Assembly (NCBI GenBank): GCA_963731125.1 | Contig: CAVSVP010000007.1 | Span: forward strand, 682,001 to 746,000 | DNA length: 64,000 nucleotides | Direction of reading: 5' to 3' | From: CAVSVP01 sp963731125 | Lineage (GTDB): Bacteria; Pseudomonadota; Gammaproteobacteria; Competibacterales; Competibacteraceae | Part shown: positions 31,955 to 40,490 of the stretch, piece after piece | Numbering within the stretch: position 1 is the first letter of the stretch | Layout of the letters: each line of letters opens with the position of its first letter | Notes under the pieces: model-generated | Databases searched by the model: none | What the model was told of the DNA's origin: nothing | The model's input: the letters and a program-made list of their open reading frames with translations, nothing else | Translations under genes and position numbers: made by a program

Positions 31955-32629
31955 GTGCGCCCTTTAACGGTGCCAAAGAATGCAGGAAGCCACGCCCGGA
32001 TAACGGCGTGAGGGTTATACGGCATGCGTTGGCGGTTGGCAACCGTTGAGGTATGAAGCCCGTAGACGATGTACGGACTCTGCGAGCCATGAAGCGGAGG
32101 ATCCGGCTAACCCTGGTGACCTATGCTGACGCGAGAAACCTGGGTGGGAAGCGGCGTTACCAAGAATAGGTGAAAATGGCTGATACCCCTAGCCCAACAA
32201 GGGGAGGTAGCAGGACCGGTTTGTCTAACTTGAACCGGTCGTTATTCCGAAGCCTACCCGGCGTAGAGCAGGCAGCTACGGGTCATAGAGTCTTTGGCAG
32301 TGGAACTGGGGAACTCCTGGCCGGCTCCCCCTGTGAAGGGGACGCGACAATGCCAGTGTGCCGGCAGGAGGACGGAGGCGGCGTAGTAGCCAACGGCCCG
32401 GCGGTAATGGCTGGGACAGGGTGAAGGTCCGCCAGGGTAAGCTGGACAAAATGATGGCCAACAGATGCAACGAGGAAAGCAGATGATGGCAGCGATGCTG
32501 CTGGTGCACCTCGTGGTCGTGACGACCAATCTGCTCGAGCAGAGTCGTTCAGCCCAACTGGAAAGCGCAGTGCGGTGAAAGTCGCATGCTGCGTTTGGAG
32601 CGGGGGAAAGACCGCAAGGTCCTACCTAT
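31955..32629 (+). mobile_element. ORF-less group II intron (about 675 nt)
   Basis: The 5' end GTGCGCCC is the conserved group II start. A long structured domain-I-like region follows (with AGGAAGCCACGCCCGGATAA and GGTGAAAATGGCTGATACCC). Domain V is clear at 32563-32597: AGCGCAG pairs with CTGCGTT, and TGCG/CGCA close a GTGAAAGT apical part. Domain VI (GGAAAGACC-GCAA-GGTCCTACC) carries a candidate branch-point A, and the intron would end in AT at 32629. Domain IV holds only about 100 bases with no reverse transcriptase, so splicing or mobility would need a maturase in trans. It lies between an IS66-type transposase and another transposase gene. Confidence 0.78.
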
Positions 32630-32811
32630 CGCTACCGGCTTTAGGGGCATGATAGAGGCAATATCAGCTGAAGAAAAACGCCATAAGATGTTGCTACCGT
32701 TAGTGGGTGTACCCTGCCTGATCCAAGAAGGGCTCGAGCCTTATCGAGATCTGTTCTGCCGAAAGGCGGGGTTTGAATGGGTCAGTCGTTATGTCACGGG
32801 CTTGTTGCTTA

Positions 32812-34115
32812 GGAATTGTCACGAAATAACTATCTCATTTTGAGTGATGTTGCTATCATGGATAGTATGGTTGATGAAAGCGGTGTCAGGAAGCGGTTTG
32901 AATTGTTAGCGCCCGTATTGGACGAGCGTCTGCGGCGGCTTGCCGCCTCTGCGGAGGCAGAAGCCATCGGACGCGGCGGGATCTCTCTGGTGTCGAAAGC
33001 AACCGGGGTGTCACGGCGGGCGATTCGAGTGGGGAGGCAGGAGCTTCGTGATCTCGAATCCGGGGGGCACGAGGTTGCGGCGGTAGCGAATCAAGGTGTT
33101 CGTAAACCTGGCGGGGGACGCAAAAAGACTGTCGAGAAAGATCCGACGCTCAGAGAGGATCTAAATACTTTGGTGAACCCAATGACATGCGGCGACCCGG
33201 AATCACCGCTGCACTGGACCTGCAAGAGTGTCCGTAAGCTCGCGAGCGAACTGCGTGCGATGGGGCATGAGACCAGTCACAAGCTCGTGGCCGCGCTTCT
33301 GCACGAGATGGGTTACAGTTTGCAAGCAAACCGCAAGGCGCGTGAGGGGGTCGATCATCCCGATCGCGACGCGCAGTTTCACTACCTCAATAACCACGTG
33401 CTTAACGCCCTCGCCTCGGGCGATCCTGCGATTTCTGTTGATACGAAGAAGAAGGAACTGGTGGGTGATTTCAAGAATGGTGGCCACGAGTGGCGGCCCA
33501 AAGGCCAACCCGAACAAGTCCGTGTTCACGACTTCAAGATCAAGGAACTCGGGCGTGTGGCACCGGATGGGGTCTAGGACATTGGCGAGAATGTTGGCTG
33601 GGTCGGAGTTGGAACCGACCATGACACCGCCGCGTTTGCGGTGGCCACTATTGGCAACCGGTGGCGCAGGATGGGCCAGCCGATTTATCCGCAAGCTGGG
33701 CAGATCTTGATCACCGCCGACGGTGGCGGCAGCAATGGCTCCCGGCTCCGGCTGTGGAAAACGCAACTGCCGCGTTTCGCCGATGAGAGTGCCCTGCCGG
33801 TAACCGTCTGCCACTTTCCACCTGGCACGAGCAAATGGAACACGATCGAGCACCGATTGTTTTCCTACATCACCCAGAACTGGCGCGGCAAGCCGCTGGT
33901 CAGTCACGAAGTGATTGTCAACCTCATCGCCGCGACGAAGACCCAATCAGGCTTGCGGGTACACGCTGAGATTGATGCGTCTGGGTATCCAGCGGGGAAA
34001 AAGGTCACTGACGCCGAGTTGGCAGAGGTCAACATTCGACGTCACGAGTTCCACGGGGAATGGAACTACACCATTTTGCCGTCATGAAATGGTACACTTA
34101 TTTCGTTACATTTCC
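32812..34115 (+). mobile_element. ISAzo13-type element (about 1.3 kb) inside a transposase gene
   Basis: Ends are imperfect inverted repeats: GGAATTGTCACGAAATAACT at the left and GGAAATGTAACGAAATAAGT read inward from the right. CTTAG is present on both sides, so the target duplication could be TTA (3 bp) or up to 5 bp and the exact boundary is ambiguous by two or three bases. Removing the element and one repeat restores the host transposase frame exactly. Confidence 0.85.
32858..34087 (+). pseudogene. ISAzo13-family transposase with in-frame amber codon
   Basis: The frame starts at ATG 32858 (MDSMVDESGVRKRFELLAP) and has the family features: GISLVSKATGVSRRAIRVG, SPLHWTCKSVRKLASEL, ILITADGGGSNGSRLRLW, VCHFPPGTSKWNTIEHRLFS and ITQNWRGKPLVSHEVIVNLI. 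It is stopped at 33575-33577 by TAG, and continues in the same frame (DIGENVGWVGVGTDHDTAAF) to 34087. Known members have Tyr at this point, so one base change explains the stop. Unless suppressed, the copy is inactive. Confidence 0.9.
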
Positions 34116-35451
34116 TTAGTCCCCATAAAACGCTGCAAGGGAGCTACGCTCAGCACGTGTGGTTTGAGGACCAAGCCCCCAGTCGACGGGCGCTGCACGC
34201 GGCGGTGTTGGAAGCGGGCTGGGACAGCGAAGGGTTGCTGCCGCGGCACCGGGCGGTGGGAGCCGGAGCGCCTCGTGGGCGAGGCCTGGAAGTCATGAGT
34301 TTGGACTGGACTTATGTGCATCATGATCGCGGTCCCGAGATTTTTGGGGCTAAGCGGGCTTACGACCACGTCGCGGGCCGGATGAGCACCTACCAGACGC
34401 TGGTGACCGCGGTGGTGGCCAATGCAGAGCGGGTAGATGGTGTCGCCATCGCGGTGCAGTTTCCCAATTATCAGGCGGAAGAATTAGGCTATCTCAACAT
34501 GACCGCCCGCGACGACTATCCCGATCTGGAATCTGCCCGCCAGCGGTTTATCGACTTATTACCTTATCAGAAAAACCGCGCGTCCTATCGCAAGCGCACG
34601 GAAATCGCCGTGGAGATCGTGCGCCAATTGGAGACCGAAGGCCATTTCCCCCGGGCCCCTTACGCCTTTGACAACGGCGTGCTGTCCTTACCGTTGACCC
34701 AGTTGCTTGAACCACAGGGTAAGCATTGGGTGTCGGAGCTAGAGAGTTCGCGGCTGATTCAATGGCAGGGCCAGTGGCGTCGTGTCGATGAGATCGCCGC
34801 TGAGTTGGGCCAACAGCATCCCGAGAGCTTTCGGCCGCTGAAGGTGACGGTGCGTAACGGGGAAGAAAAAGCCTTCTGGGTATTTACCAAAACGGTTCGG
34901 TTAAAACGCTATGGCCGCAAGCGCTTAGTCATCGTTCAGGAACAAGCGGATCTTGCTGATCAACCCCGATTTCTCCTCACCGATGCGCCCCACTGGGAGG
35001 CTAGGCGGGTGATTCGGATGTGGAGTTATCGCTGGCCGGTCGAGATCTTTCATGAGTTTTGCCAACCAGCCGTGGGGCTGGAGGCCTCTCAGGTACGCCA
35101 GGAGGCAGCGGTCAACCGCCACTTCCGCTTGAGTTGCGTGGCGCAGTCGCTGCTTCCGCGTGCCCCGGCGGGTGGCAGACAATCAGAGAGATTTGCCTTT
35201 GCTGAAGACCATCAGCAAACCGTCGGCCAGAAGCTCTACACCCTCACCCGCGATGCTTTGGGCCAGTTGGTGCAAGGTCTCTTCGCCCAGGAACAATCCG
35301 ATGAACAGGTTCTGGAGCGATTGATGCCTGCTTGCAGCGACGCTGCTCTCAACATTTCGAGGTTAACTTTCCAAGTCGTGAAACCACAACATATTGTGGT
35401 TGGAGTCCGCCAAAACATACGCTCTGCGTAAGTCCTAAATAGTAAAAATTG

Positions 35452-37219
35452 GAAAAATTTCGACCTGTACGGTTAAATTGAAGCCTCCCAGGCCTGCTAC
35501 TATTCTTACAAGTAGCCATCTCACCCTTGAAATCGTCACCTGGGGGGCGCGCCATGAAGAACCTGGAAGTGTGTGTGCAGATTACGATCAAGCCAACGGA
35601 GGCGAGTGTTGCGGCGGATAAGGCTGCCACCCGCGTGGATGCGGGTCAGTTCCGGCTGGTGCTGGAGGCGGGCAGCGTATTCGATATCGATGCATTGGAG
35701 GCTGGCGTCTTGGAAGCCAGCTATGCGACGATGCGGGATGCCTTGGCTGGGGTGTTGGAAGAGGCGAGCCGGGCGCGTGCCCTGGAGGTGTGTGACGAAA
35801 AAGGGGGGTCTGCCGGGTGGTGCGGCACGCCAGTGACTACCGGGTGGATGGCGAAGTAGGCCGGTTTCGGTTTGGTATATTCGATGTGGTGGATGAAGCC
35901 GATGCGATCGTCTTTGCGGGCGGGCAGTTATGGCCGGCTCGTCAGGGGCGGCAGTGGTACCCGACGGCCGGTTTCAAGGAACTGGCCGTGCTGACCGGGG
36001 CGACCCAACGCAGCTACCGCCAGACGGTTGACCACTTTAACCGCAGCCGCCATCAGGCGGTTGGTGGGACGCCGTTGAACAGCTTGCGCGACGGGGCGGA
36101 AAGGGAAGGACGGCAGGTCATCGAGTTTCTGGAGTGTCACAGTGAGCGCGTGTTGAGGTCGCATCGGTTCGACGCCGACGGCCGTCCGGAGCGAAGTGCC
36201 CCGCTGTGCGGCGAGGTGGAATCGTTCGTGCCGACGCGGTTGAGCGAACCGACGGTCAACGCGGCGCTGGCCGTGATCGAGCAAACCATGCGCCAGCGGG
36301 GGTTGGACGAAGGGCTGATCGAAGCAGTCAAGCAACAGCGCCACGGTGCGGACTACGAACAGCACCACGATACGGTCAATATCGCCGTGGATGATGTCGG
36401 GGTCAAGGAGCAGAAGGCGGAACGGGTGCGCCAGGGCGGCGCGGCGGTGGAAACCGAAGCGGTGGCAGGGCCCGCGACCGTCGAGGAATGCCCCGAGACT
36501 CCAGCGTGGACGGCGAACCAGCGCCCGACGGTGCACACTACGGTGGCGCAAATCGAGCAGCCGGGGCAGCGCTTTACGCTGACCGGCGCCGACGTAGGCC
36601 AGGTGCTACGATTCGTGTTGGCTTTTCTGCTCACCAATGGTCTGCTGGCGCAGCGGCTGCGGTTCTTTACCGATGGCCAACGCAGCTTGCAGGGGGCCAT
36701 TGTCAGTTTCTTCAGCTGGCATCCCGCCGTGTCGCTGATCCTGGATTGGTTCCACCTGGTCAAGAAGTGCAAAGCGCAATTGAGCCTGGCCTGCCGCGGC
36801 CGTGAGATTCGCAATCGCCACCTGAAGGTGTTGCTCGGCCTGCTGTGGTTCGGGCTGCTTGACCGAGCACAGGACTATTTACGTTCCATCGCCGCGGCGG
36901 AGTTGAAGAATCCGGCGGCGATGAAACGCCTGATCGGGTATCTGGAGCGTAACCGCTCCGGGATTCCCTGCTATGCCTTGCGGTGCCAGTTGGGGCTTCC
37001 CAACTCCAGCAATCCGGTCGAGCGCGCCAACAACCTGGTCACTGCCAACCGCCAAAAGCATCATGGGATGAGTTGGTCGAAACCAGGCTCTCACGCACTG
37101 ACAGCGCTGAGCGCGGTGGTTCTCAATGGTGCCACCCGAACTTGGGTGCGAAACAGGGTCATCCCTTTCCAGTTCGTTACCAAGGCGGCTTGATCTAACC
37201 GTACAGGTCGAAAAATTTC
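35452..37219 (+). mobile_element. Insertion sequence of unassigned family (about 1.77 kb)
   Basis: The termini form an inverted repeat: left GAAAAATTTCGACCTGTACG and, read inward from the right, GAAATTTTTCGACCTGTACG, both followed by GTTA. No target duplication is evident. The element contains a transposase that appears to need a frameshift. It forms the right edge of the 7.3-kb mosaic, 210 bases upstream of argC. Confidence 0.83.
35554..37193 (+). CDS. Transposase in two overlapping frames (probable -1 shift)
   Basis: The first frame starts at ATG 35554 (MKNLEVCVQITIKPTEASVA) and the second, one base back, runs to 37193. The two join naturally near 35800, where the sequence is A5G6 (in GACGAAAAAGGGGGGTCTGC). 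A -1 step at AAA gives ...EVCDEK-RGVCRVVRHASDYRV..., a smooth continuation. The second part has DDE-like blocks: FFTDGQRSLQGAIVSFF, SLILDWFHLVKKCKAQL and NSSNPVERANNLVTANRQKHHGM. The shift could be programmed, as in many IS, or a mutation in the homopolymer run. I do not know the family name with certainty. Confidence 0.75.
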
Positions 37220-37429
37220 AGCCAGACTTGCAGATATCCCTATTATTACAGATATGATGTCGGCCTGGCAGACGTTAGAAGAAGTAATGTAGAATGGTTC
37301 TTGGCAAGTGGTTGCCATTCAGGCTTAAAGCCTTATACGCAATTATTGCCATGTTCTTCCTCCTCTTTATATTTCATTTCATATGAATAAGATATCGTAG
37401 GGTATTCTGAGGCCGCTTTGGTAAGGTTG

Positions 37430-38461
37430 ATGATCAACGTCGGTATTGTTGGCGGCACTGGTTACACTGGTGTCGAACTGTTGCGGTTATTGGCAAGGCA
37501 TCCGCAGGTAGAGTTGACGGTCATTACTTCACGTTCCGAAAAGGGTAAGTCGGTAAGCGACTTATTTCCCAACCTGCGCAACCAACTGCAGCTGATATTT
37601 GTTGAGCCGGATGAGGTGGAGTTACAGACGTGCGATGTCGTTTTCTTTGCCACTCCCAATGGTACTGCCATGCAGATGGTGCCTGCTTTGCTGGAGACAG
37701 GGGTAAAGGTGGTAGATTTAGCCGCCGATTTTCGCCTGCGTTCTCCGCAAGACTGGCAGCAGTGGTATGGGATACCCCACCATTGTCCAGAACTGCTGGA
37801 GGAGGCAGTTTACGGCCTGCCTGAGCTAAACCGCGAGACTATCCGCAAGGCCCGCTTGGTGGCTAATCCAGGCTGTTATCCTACCGCTGTGCAGCTGGGT
37901 TTTTTGCCATTGCTGGAAAAGGAACTGATCAGTTCAAAGCAGCTAATCGTCGATGCCAAGTCCGGTGTCAGTGGTGCCGGTCGCAAGGCAGCGATGGGCA
38001 TGCTGCTGGGCGAGGCGGGAGAAAATTTCAAAGCTTATGGTGTTTCCGGACACCGGCATTTGCCGGAAATTCGCCAAGGTCTTTCTGACATTGTCGGGCA
38101 GGAGGTGGAGCTAACCTTCGTGCCGCATCTGATACCCATGATTCGTGGTATTCACGCCACTCTTTATGGCATGCTGATCGAATCTCACATAGACCTCCAA
38201 ACGCTATTTGAAAATCGCTATGCTAAGGAGCCTTTCGTTGATGTATTGCCTGCAGGTTCTCATCCAGAAACCCGCAGTGTCCGGGGCGCCAATGTTTGTC
38301 GGTTGGCCGTCCATCGACCTCAGAATGGCGCTATCGTCGTTGTGCTGGCGGTGATCGATAATCTGGTGAAAGGCGCTGCTGGACAGGCGGTGCAAAATAT
38401 GAACCTAATGTTCGGTTTTCCAGAAACTTTGGGATTGGAAGGTATAGCCTTATTACCATGA
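37430..38461 (+). CDS. argC: N-acetyl-gamma-glutamyl-phosphate reductase
   Basis: ArgC reduces N-acetyl-glutamyl phosphate to the semialdehyde with NADPH, the third step of arginine synthesis. The start is the ATG at 37430 (MINVGIVGGTGYTGVELLRL), four bases after a GTAAGG site. The 343-residue product has the NADP-binding GGTGYTG loop, the catalytic Cys in VANPGCYPTAVQLG (around 148), and the SGVSGAGRKA and GVSGHRHLPEI substrate-binding blocks. It stands alone on the plus strand after the IS island and overlaps the convergent rluE tail by nine bases. Confidence 0.96.
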   Translation: MINVGIVGGTGYTGVELLRLLARHPQVELTVITSRSEKGKSVSDLFPNLRNQLQLIFVEPDEVELQTCDVVFFATPNGTAMQMVPALLETGVKVVDLAADFRLRSPQDWQQWYGIPHHCPELLEEAVYGLPELNRETIRKARLVANPGCYPTAVQLGFLPLLEKELISSKQLIVDAKSGVSGAGRKAAMGMLLGEAGENFKAYGVSGHRHLPEIRQGLSDIVGQEVELTFVPHLIPMIRGIHATLYGMLIESHIDLQTLFENRYAKEPFVDVLPAGSHPETRSVRGANVCRLAVHRPQNGAIVVVLAVIDNLVKGAAGQAVQNMNLMFGFPETLGLEGIALLP

Positions 38462-39010
38462 GTGATTGATTAAATATAGGCTTCGCCACTGACCTGGGGC
38501 TAGATCATGCAAACTCCAGGTCCCGATTTTATAGCGAATCAGTCGTAGGGTAGGATGTCCTACGGCGGCGGTCATGCGCCGGATCTGGCGGTTGCGACCC
38601 TCGCGTAAGACAAGCTCGAGCCAAGCAGTAGGAATGGTAGCACGATAGCGAATTGGCGGGTCGCGCGGCCAAAGATGAGCCGGTGCAGCGATAAGCCGGA
38701 CCTTGGCAGGTGCTGTAAGACCGTCTTTTAGCATGACTCCGCGACGCAATTGTTCCAAAGCCTCGGAGTTTGGTGAGCCTTCCACCTGCACCCAATAGAT
38801 TTTGGCCCGTTTATAACGGGGATGACTGAGCCAGGTTTGTAAACTTCCATTGTCCGTAAGAATAAGCAGACCTTCGCTGTCCCAATCGAGGCGTCCGGCC
38901 GGATAGAGCTTGGGAATAGCAATATAATCGGCTAAGGTAGCCCGGCGCTGCGTGTCAGTGAATTGCGATAACACTCGGTAAGGTTTGTTAAAAAGGATCA
39001 TGCGGGACAT
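38453..39010 (-). CDS. rluE: 23S rRNA pseudouridine(2457) synthase RluE
   Basis: This is a RsuA-family pseudouridine synthase without an S4 domain, expected to modify U2457 of 23S rRNA. The 185-residue product has MILFNKPYRVLSQFTD at its start, the catalytic Asp in PAGRLDWDSEGLLILTDNG, and the C-terminal REGRNRQIRRMTAAVGHPTLRLIR motif of the family. An alternative start is Met4. It is the last gene of a minus-strand run hslO-membrane protein-mpl-ubiX-hydrolase-rluE. Confidence 0.93.
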   Translation of the reverse strand: MSRMILFNKPYRVLSQFTDTQRRATLADYIAIPKLYPAGRLDWDSEGLLILTDNGSLQTWLSHPRYKRAKIYWVQVEGSPNSEALEQLRRGVMLKDGLTAPAKVRLIAAPAHLWPRDPPIRYRATIPTAWLELVLREGRNRQIRRMTAAVGHPTLRLIRYKIGTWSLHDLAPGQWRSLYLINHSW

Positions 39011-39034
39011 GTAAATAATGCTGCCCTACTGATC

Positions 39035-39847
39035 TCACCTCGTTCGAACCCAGTTGATAAAACGTCGCATCGCTGCCAACACTGTGTCACATGCTTGATG
39101 ATGCGGTACATGACTACAGTTCGGTATCAGCAGGGTTTCCGCTGGTCCAGATACACCAGTCGCAATGCTCTCTACCTGAGCTGGAGTGCCGTATTCGTCG
39201 TCCTCTCCCTGGATAACCAGGGTTGGGCGGATAATCTTGGGCAGCTCCGCTACCATATTCCAGTCGCGAAACTCCGGGCGCAGCCAAGTATCGCACCAAC
39301 CCCGAAACATGGCGTCGGTGTTGGCACCATGGTAACGGGCTAGACGCTGGGGCAGGCTGGTGGTCTCATAGAGTTGCTTGGCGGCGCGAATGCCCATTAG
39401 CGTCACTTCTTCCACAAAGACATGGGCGGCTTCAGTGATGATAGCACAAGGCCGCTCCGGATAAGCGGCGGCAAAAATCAGGGCAATTGTTCCGCCGTCG
39501 CTATGGCCGATAAGAATAGGTGGCTTGTTGACCCCACAGTGCTCCAATACTTCAGGCAGGCTTTCTAGTCCTTCATGGTGTAAGTAATCCATGTTCCGTG
39601 GCCCAGATAAAGGCTCAGAATAACCGAAACCCCAACGTTCATAGATTAAACCCGACAAGCCGCAAGCCAGGCACAATTGCACTGGAAATTCTTTCCACTG
39701 AGCAATACTGCCCAGTCCCTCATGGAGGAAAATAAGTACCGGTTCTTCTGAGGTGGCATGTATTGGCTCAATGCGTTCAGCATGAAGTCGATGTCCAGCA
39801 GCTCGAATAGTAAAACGATGAGAAGAAACAGCCATCCTCACACTCAT
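39035..39847 (-). CDS. Alpha/beta-fold hydrolase
   Basis: A 270-residue cytosolic alpha/beta hydrolase. The oxyanion region is LIFLHEGLGSIAQWKEFP, the nucleophile Ser lies in ILIGHSDGGTIALIFAA (around residue 116), the likely acid is in VIQGEDDEYGTPAQ and the His in PNCSHVPHHQACD. Substrate cannot be inferred. It lies 13 bases after ubiX and 24 bases before rluE on the same strand, so it is co-transcribed, but the neighbours do not suggest a pathway. Confidence 0.88.
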   Translation of the reverse strand: MSVRMAVSSHRFTIRAAGHRLHAERIEPIHATSEEPVLIFLHEGLGSIAQWKEFPVQLCLACGLSGLIYERWGFGYSEPLSGPRNMDYLHHEGLESLPEVLEHCGVNKPPILIGHSDGGTIALIFAAAYPERPCAIITEAAHVFVEEVTLMGIRAAKQLYETTSLPQRLARYHGANTDAMFRGWCDTWLRPEFRDWNMVAELPKIIRPTLVIQGEDDEYGTPAQVESIATGVSGPAETLLIPNCSHVPHHQACDTVLAAMRRFINWVRTR

Positions 39848-39860
39848 TTATGCAAGAAAT

Positions 39861-40490
39861 CTACTCATAAAGATTACCCTTGAAGGCTTCTACACCCCAG
39901 CGGGGCATCAAGGAATGGGCAATACCTAGCTGATCCAGCACTCTGGCAACGACGAAATCCACCAATTCGTCTACTGTAGTAGGGCGGTTGTAAAAACCAG
40001 GGTTAGCGGGCAATATGGTGGCGCCGCTACGTGCTAGTTTTAGCATATTTTCCAGGTGGATGACTGAAAGCGGTGTTTCCCTTACCACTAGAATCAGCTT
40101 ACGGCATTCCTTAAGAGTCACATCGGCTGCTCGTTCAATGAGATTATCGCTAGTGCCGCAGGCAATGGAAGCGAGCGTTCCGGTTGTGCAAGGACACACA
40201 ACCATGGCTTGCAATGGCGCCGAGCCGCTAGCAATAGGGGCCGTCCATTCTTCTTTGCCATAAACTTGCAACTGGGCCGCATTGTTACCGTAGCGCTCTG
40301 TCAGGCAGCGGTGAATCTGCGCCGGGCGGCCGGGTAATTTCAGGTCGGTTTCCATGGCGACCACCACCTGTGCTGGCTTGGAAAGCATGAGACATATTTG
40401 TTGATCAGCGGTTAACAGGCATTCCAATAGCCTTAAGCCATACCGAGCTCCTGAAGCACCTGTCATGGCCAGAGCGATGGGATGTTTCAT
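39861..40490 (-). CDS. ubiX: Flavin prenyltransferase UbiX
   Basis: UbiX attaches a dimethylallyl group to FMN to make the prenyl-FMN cofactor used by the UbiD decarboxylase in ubiquinone synthesis. The 209-residue product has the flavin-binding ALAMTGASGARYGLRLLECL N-terminus, VVCPCTTGTLASIACGTSDNLIERAADVTLKE, and LVVRETPLSVIHLENMLKLA and PGFYNRPTTVDELVDFVV, all family signatures. Its ATG overlaps the stop of mpl (ATGA), so the two are translationally coupled. Confidence 0.95.
   Translation of the reverse strand: MKHPIALAMTGASGARYGLRLLECLLTADQQICLMLSKPAQVVVAMETDLKLPGRPAQIHRCLTERYGNNAAQLQVYGKEEWTAPIASGSAPLQAMVVCPCTTGTLASIACGTSDNLIERAADVTLKECRKLILVVRETPLSVIHLENMLKLARSGATILPANPGFYNRPTTVDELVDFVVARVLDQLGIAHSLMPRWGVEAFKGNLYE

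Larger units (their letters stand above)
32688..35431 (+). pseudogene. IS701-like DDE transposase, interrupted by an ISAzo13 element
   Basis: The gene reads in two pieces, 32688-32811 and 34119-35431 approximately, separated by the ISAzo13 copy. Joined, VSRYVTGLLL continues straight into SPHKTLQGSYAQHVWFEDQA, restoring one frame. The downstream piece has DDE-type blocks: LEVMSLDWTYVHHDRGPEIFG, YAFDNGVLSLPLTQLLEP, MWSYRWPVEIFHEFCQPAVG and VNRHFRLSCVAQSLL. The stop TAA lies in TGCGTAAGTCCTA at 35425-35437, which resembles the terminus of the IS at 63418. The left end is not recognisable; the group II intron lies directly upstream. Confidence 0.85.

Noticed and set aside
31700..31970. Plus-strand open frames opposite the IS66-type transposase
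   Set aside because: Shadow frames of the minus-strand transposase without start signals.
35554..35860. Independent small gene upstream of the transposase
   Set aside because: Its sequence joins smoothly to the following transposase frame at an A5G6 run and it lies inside the same end repeats, so it is better read as the N-terminal part of that protein.
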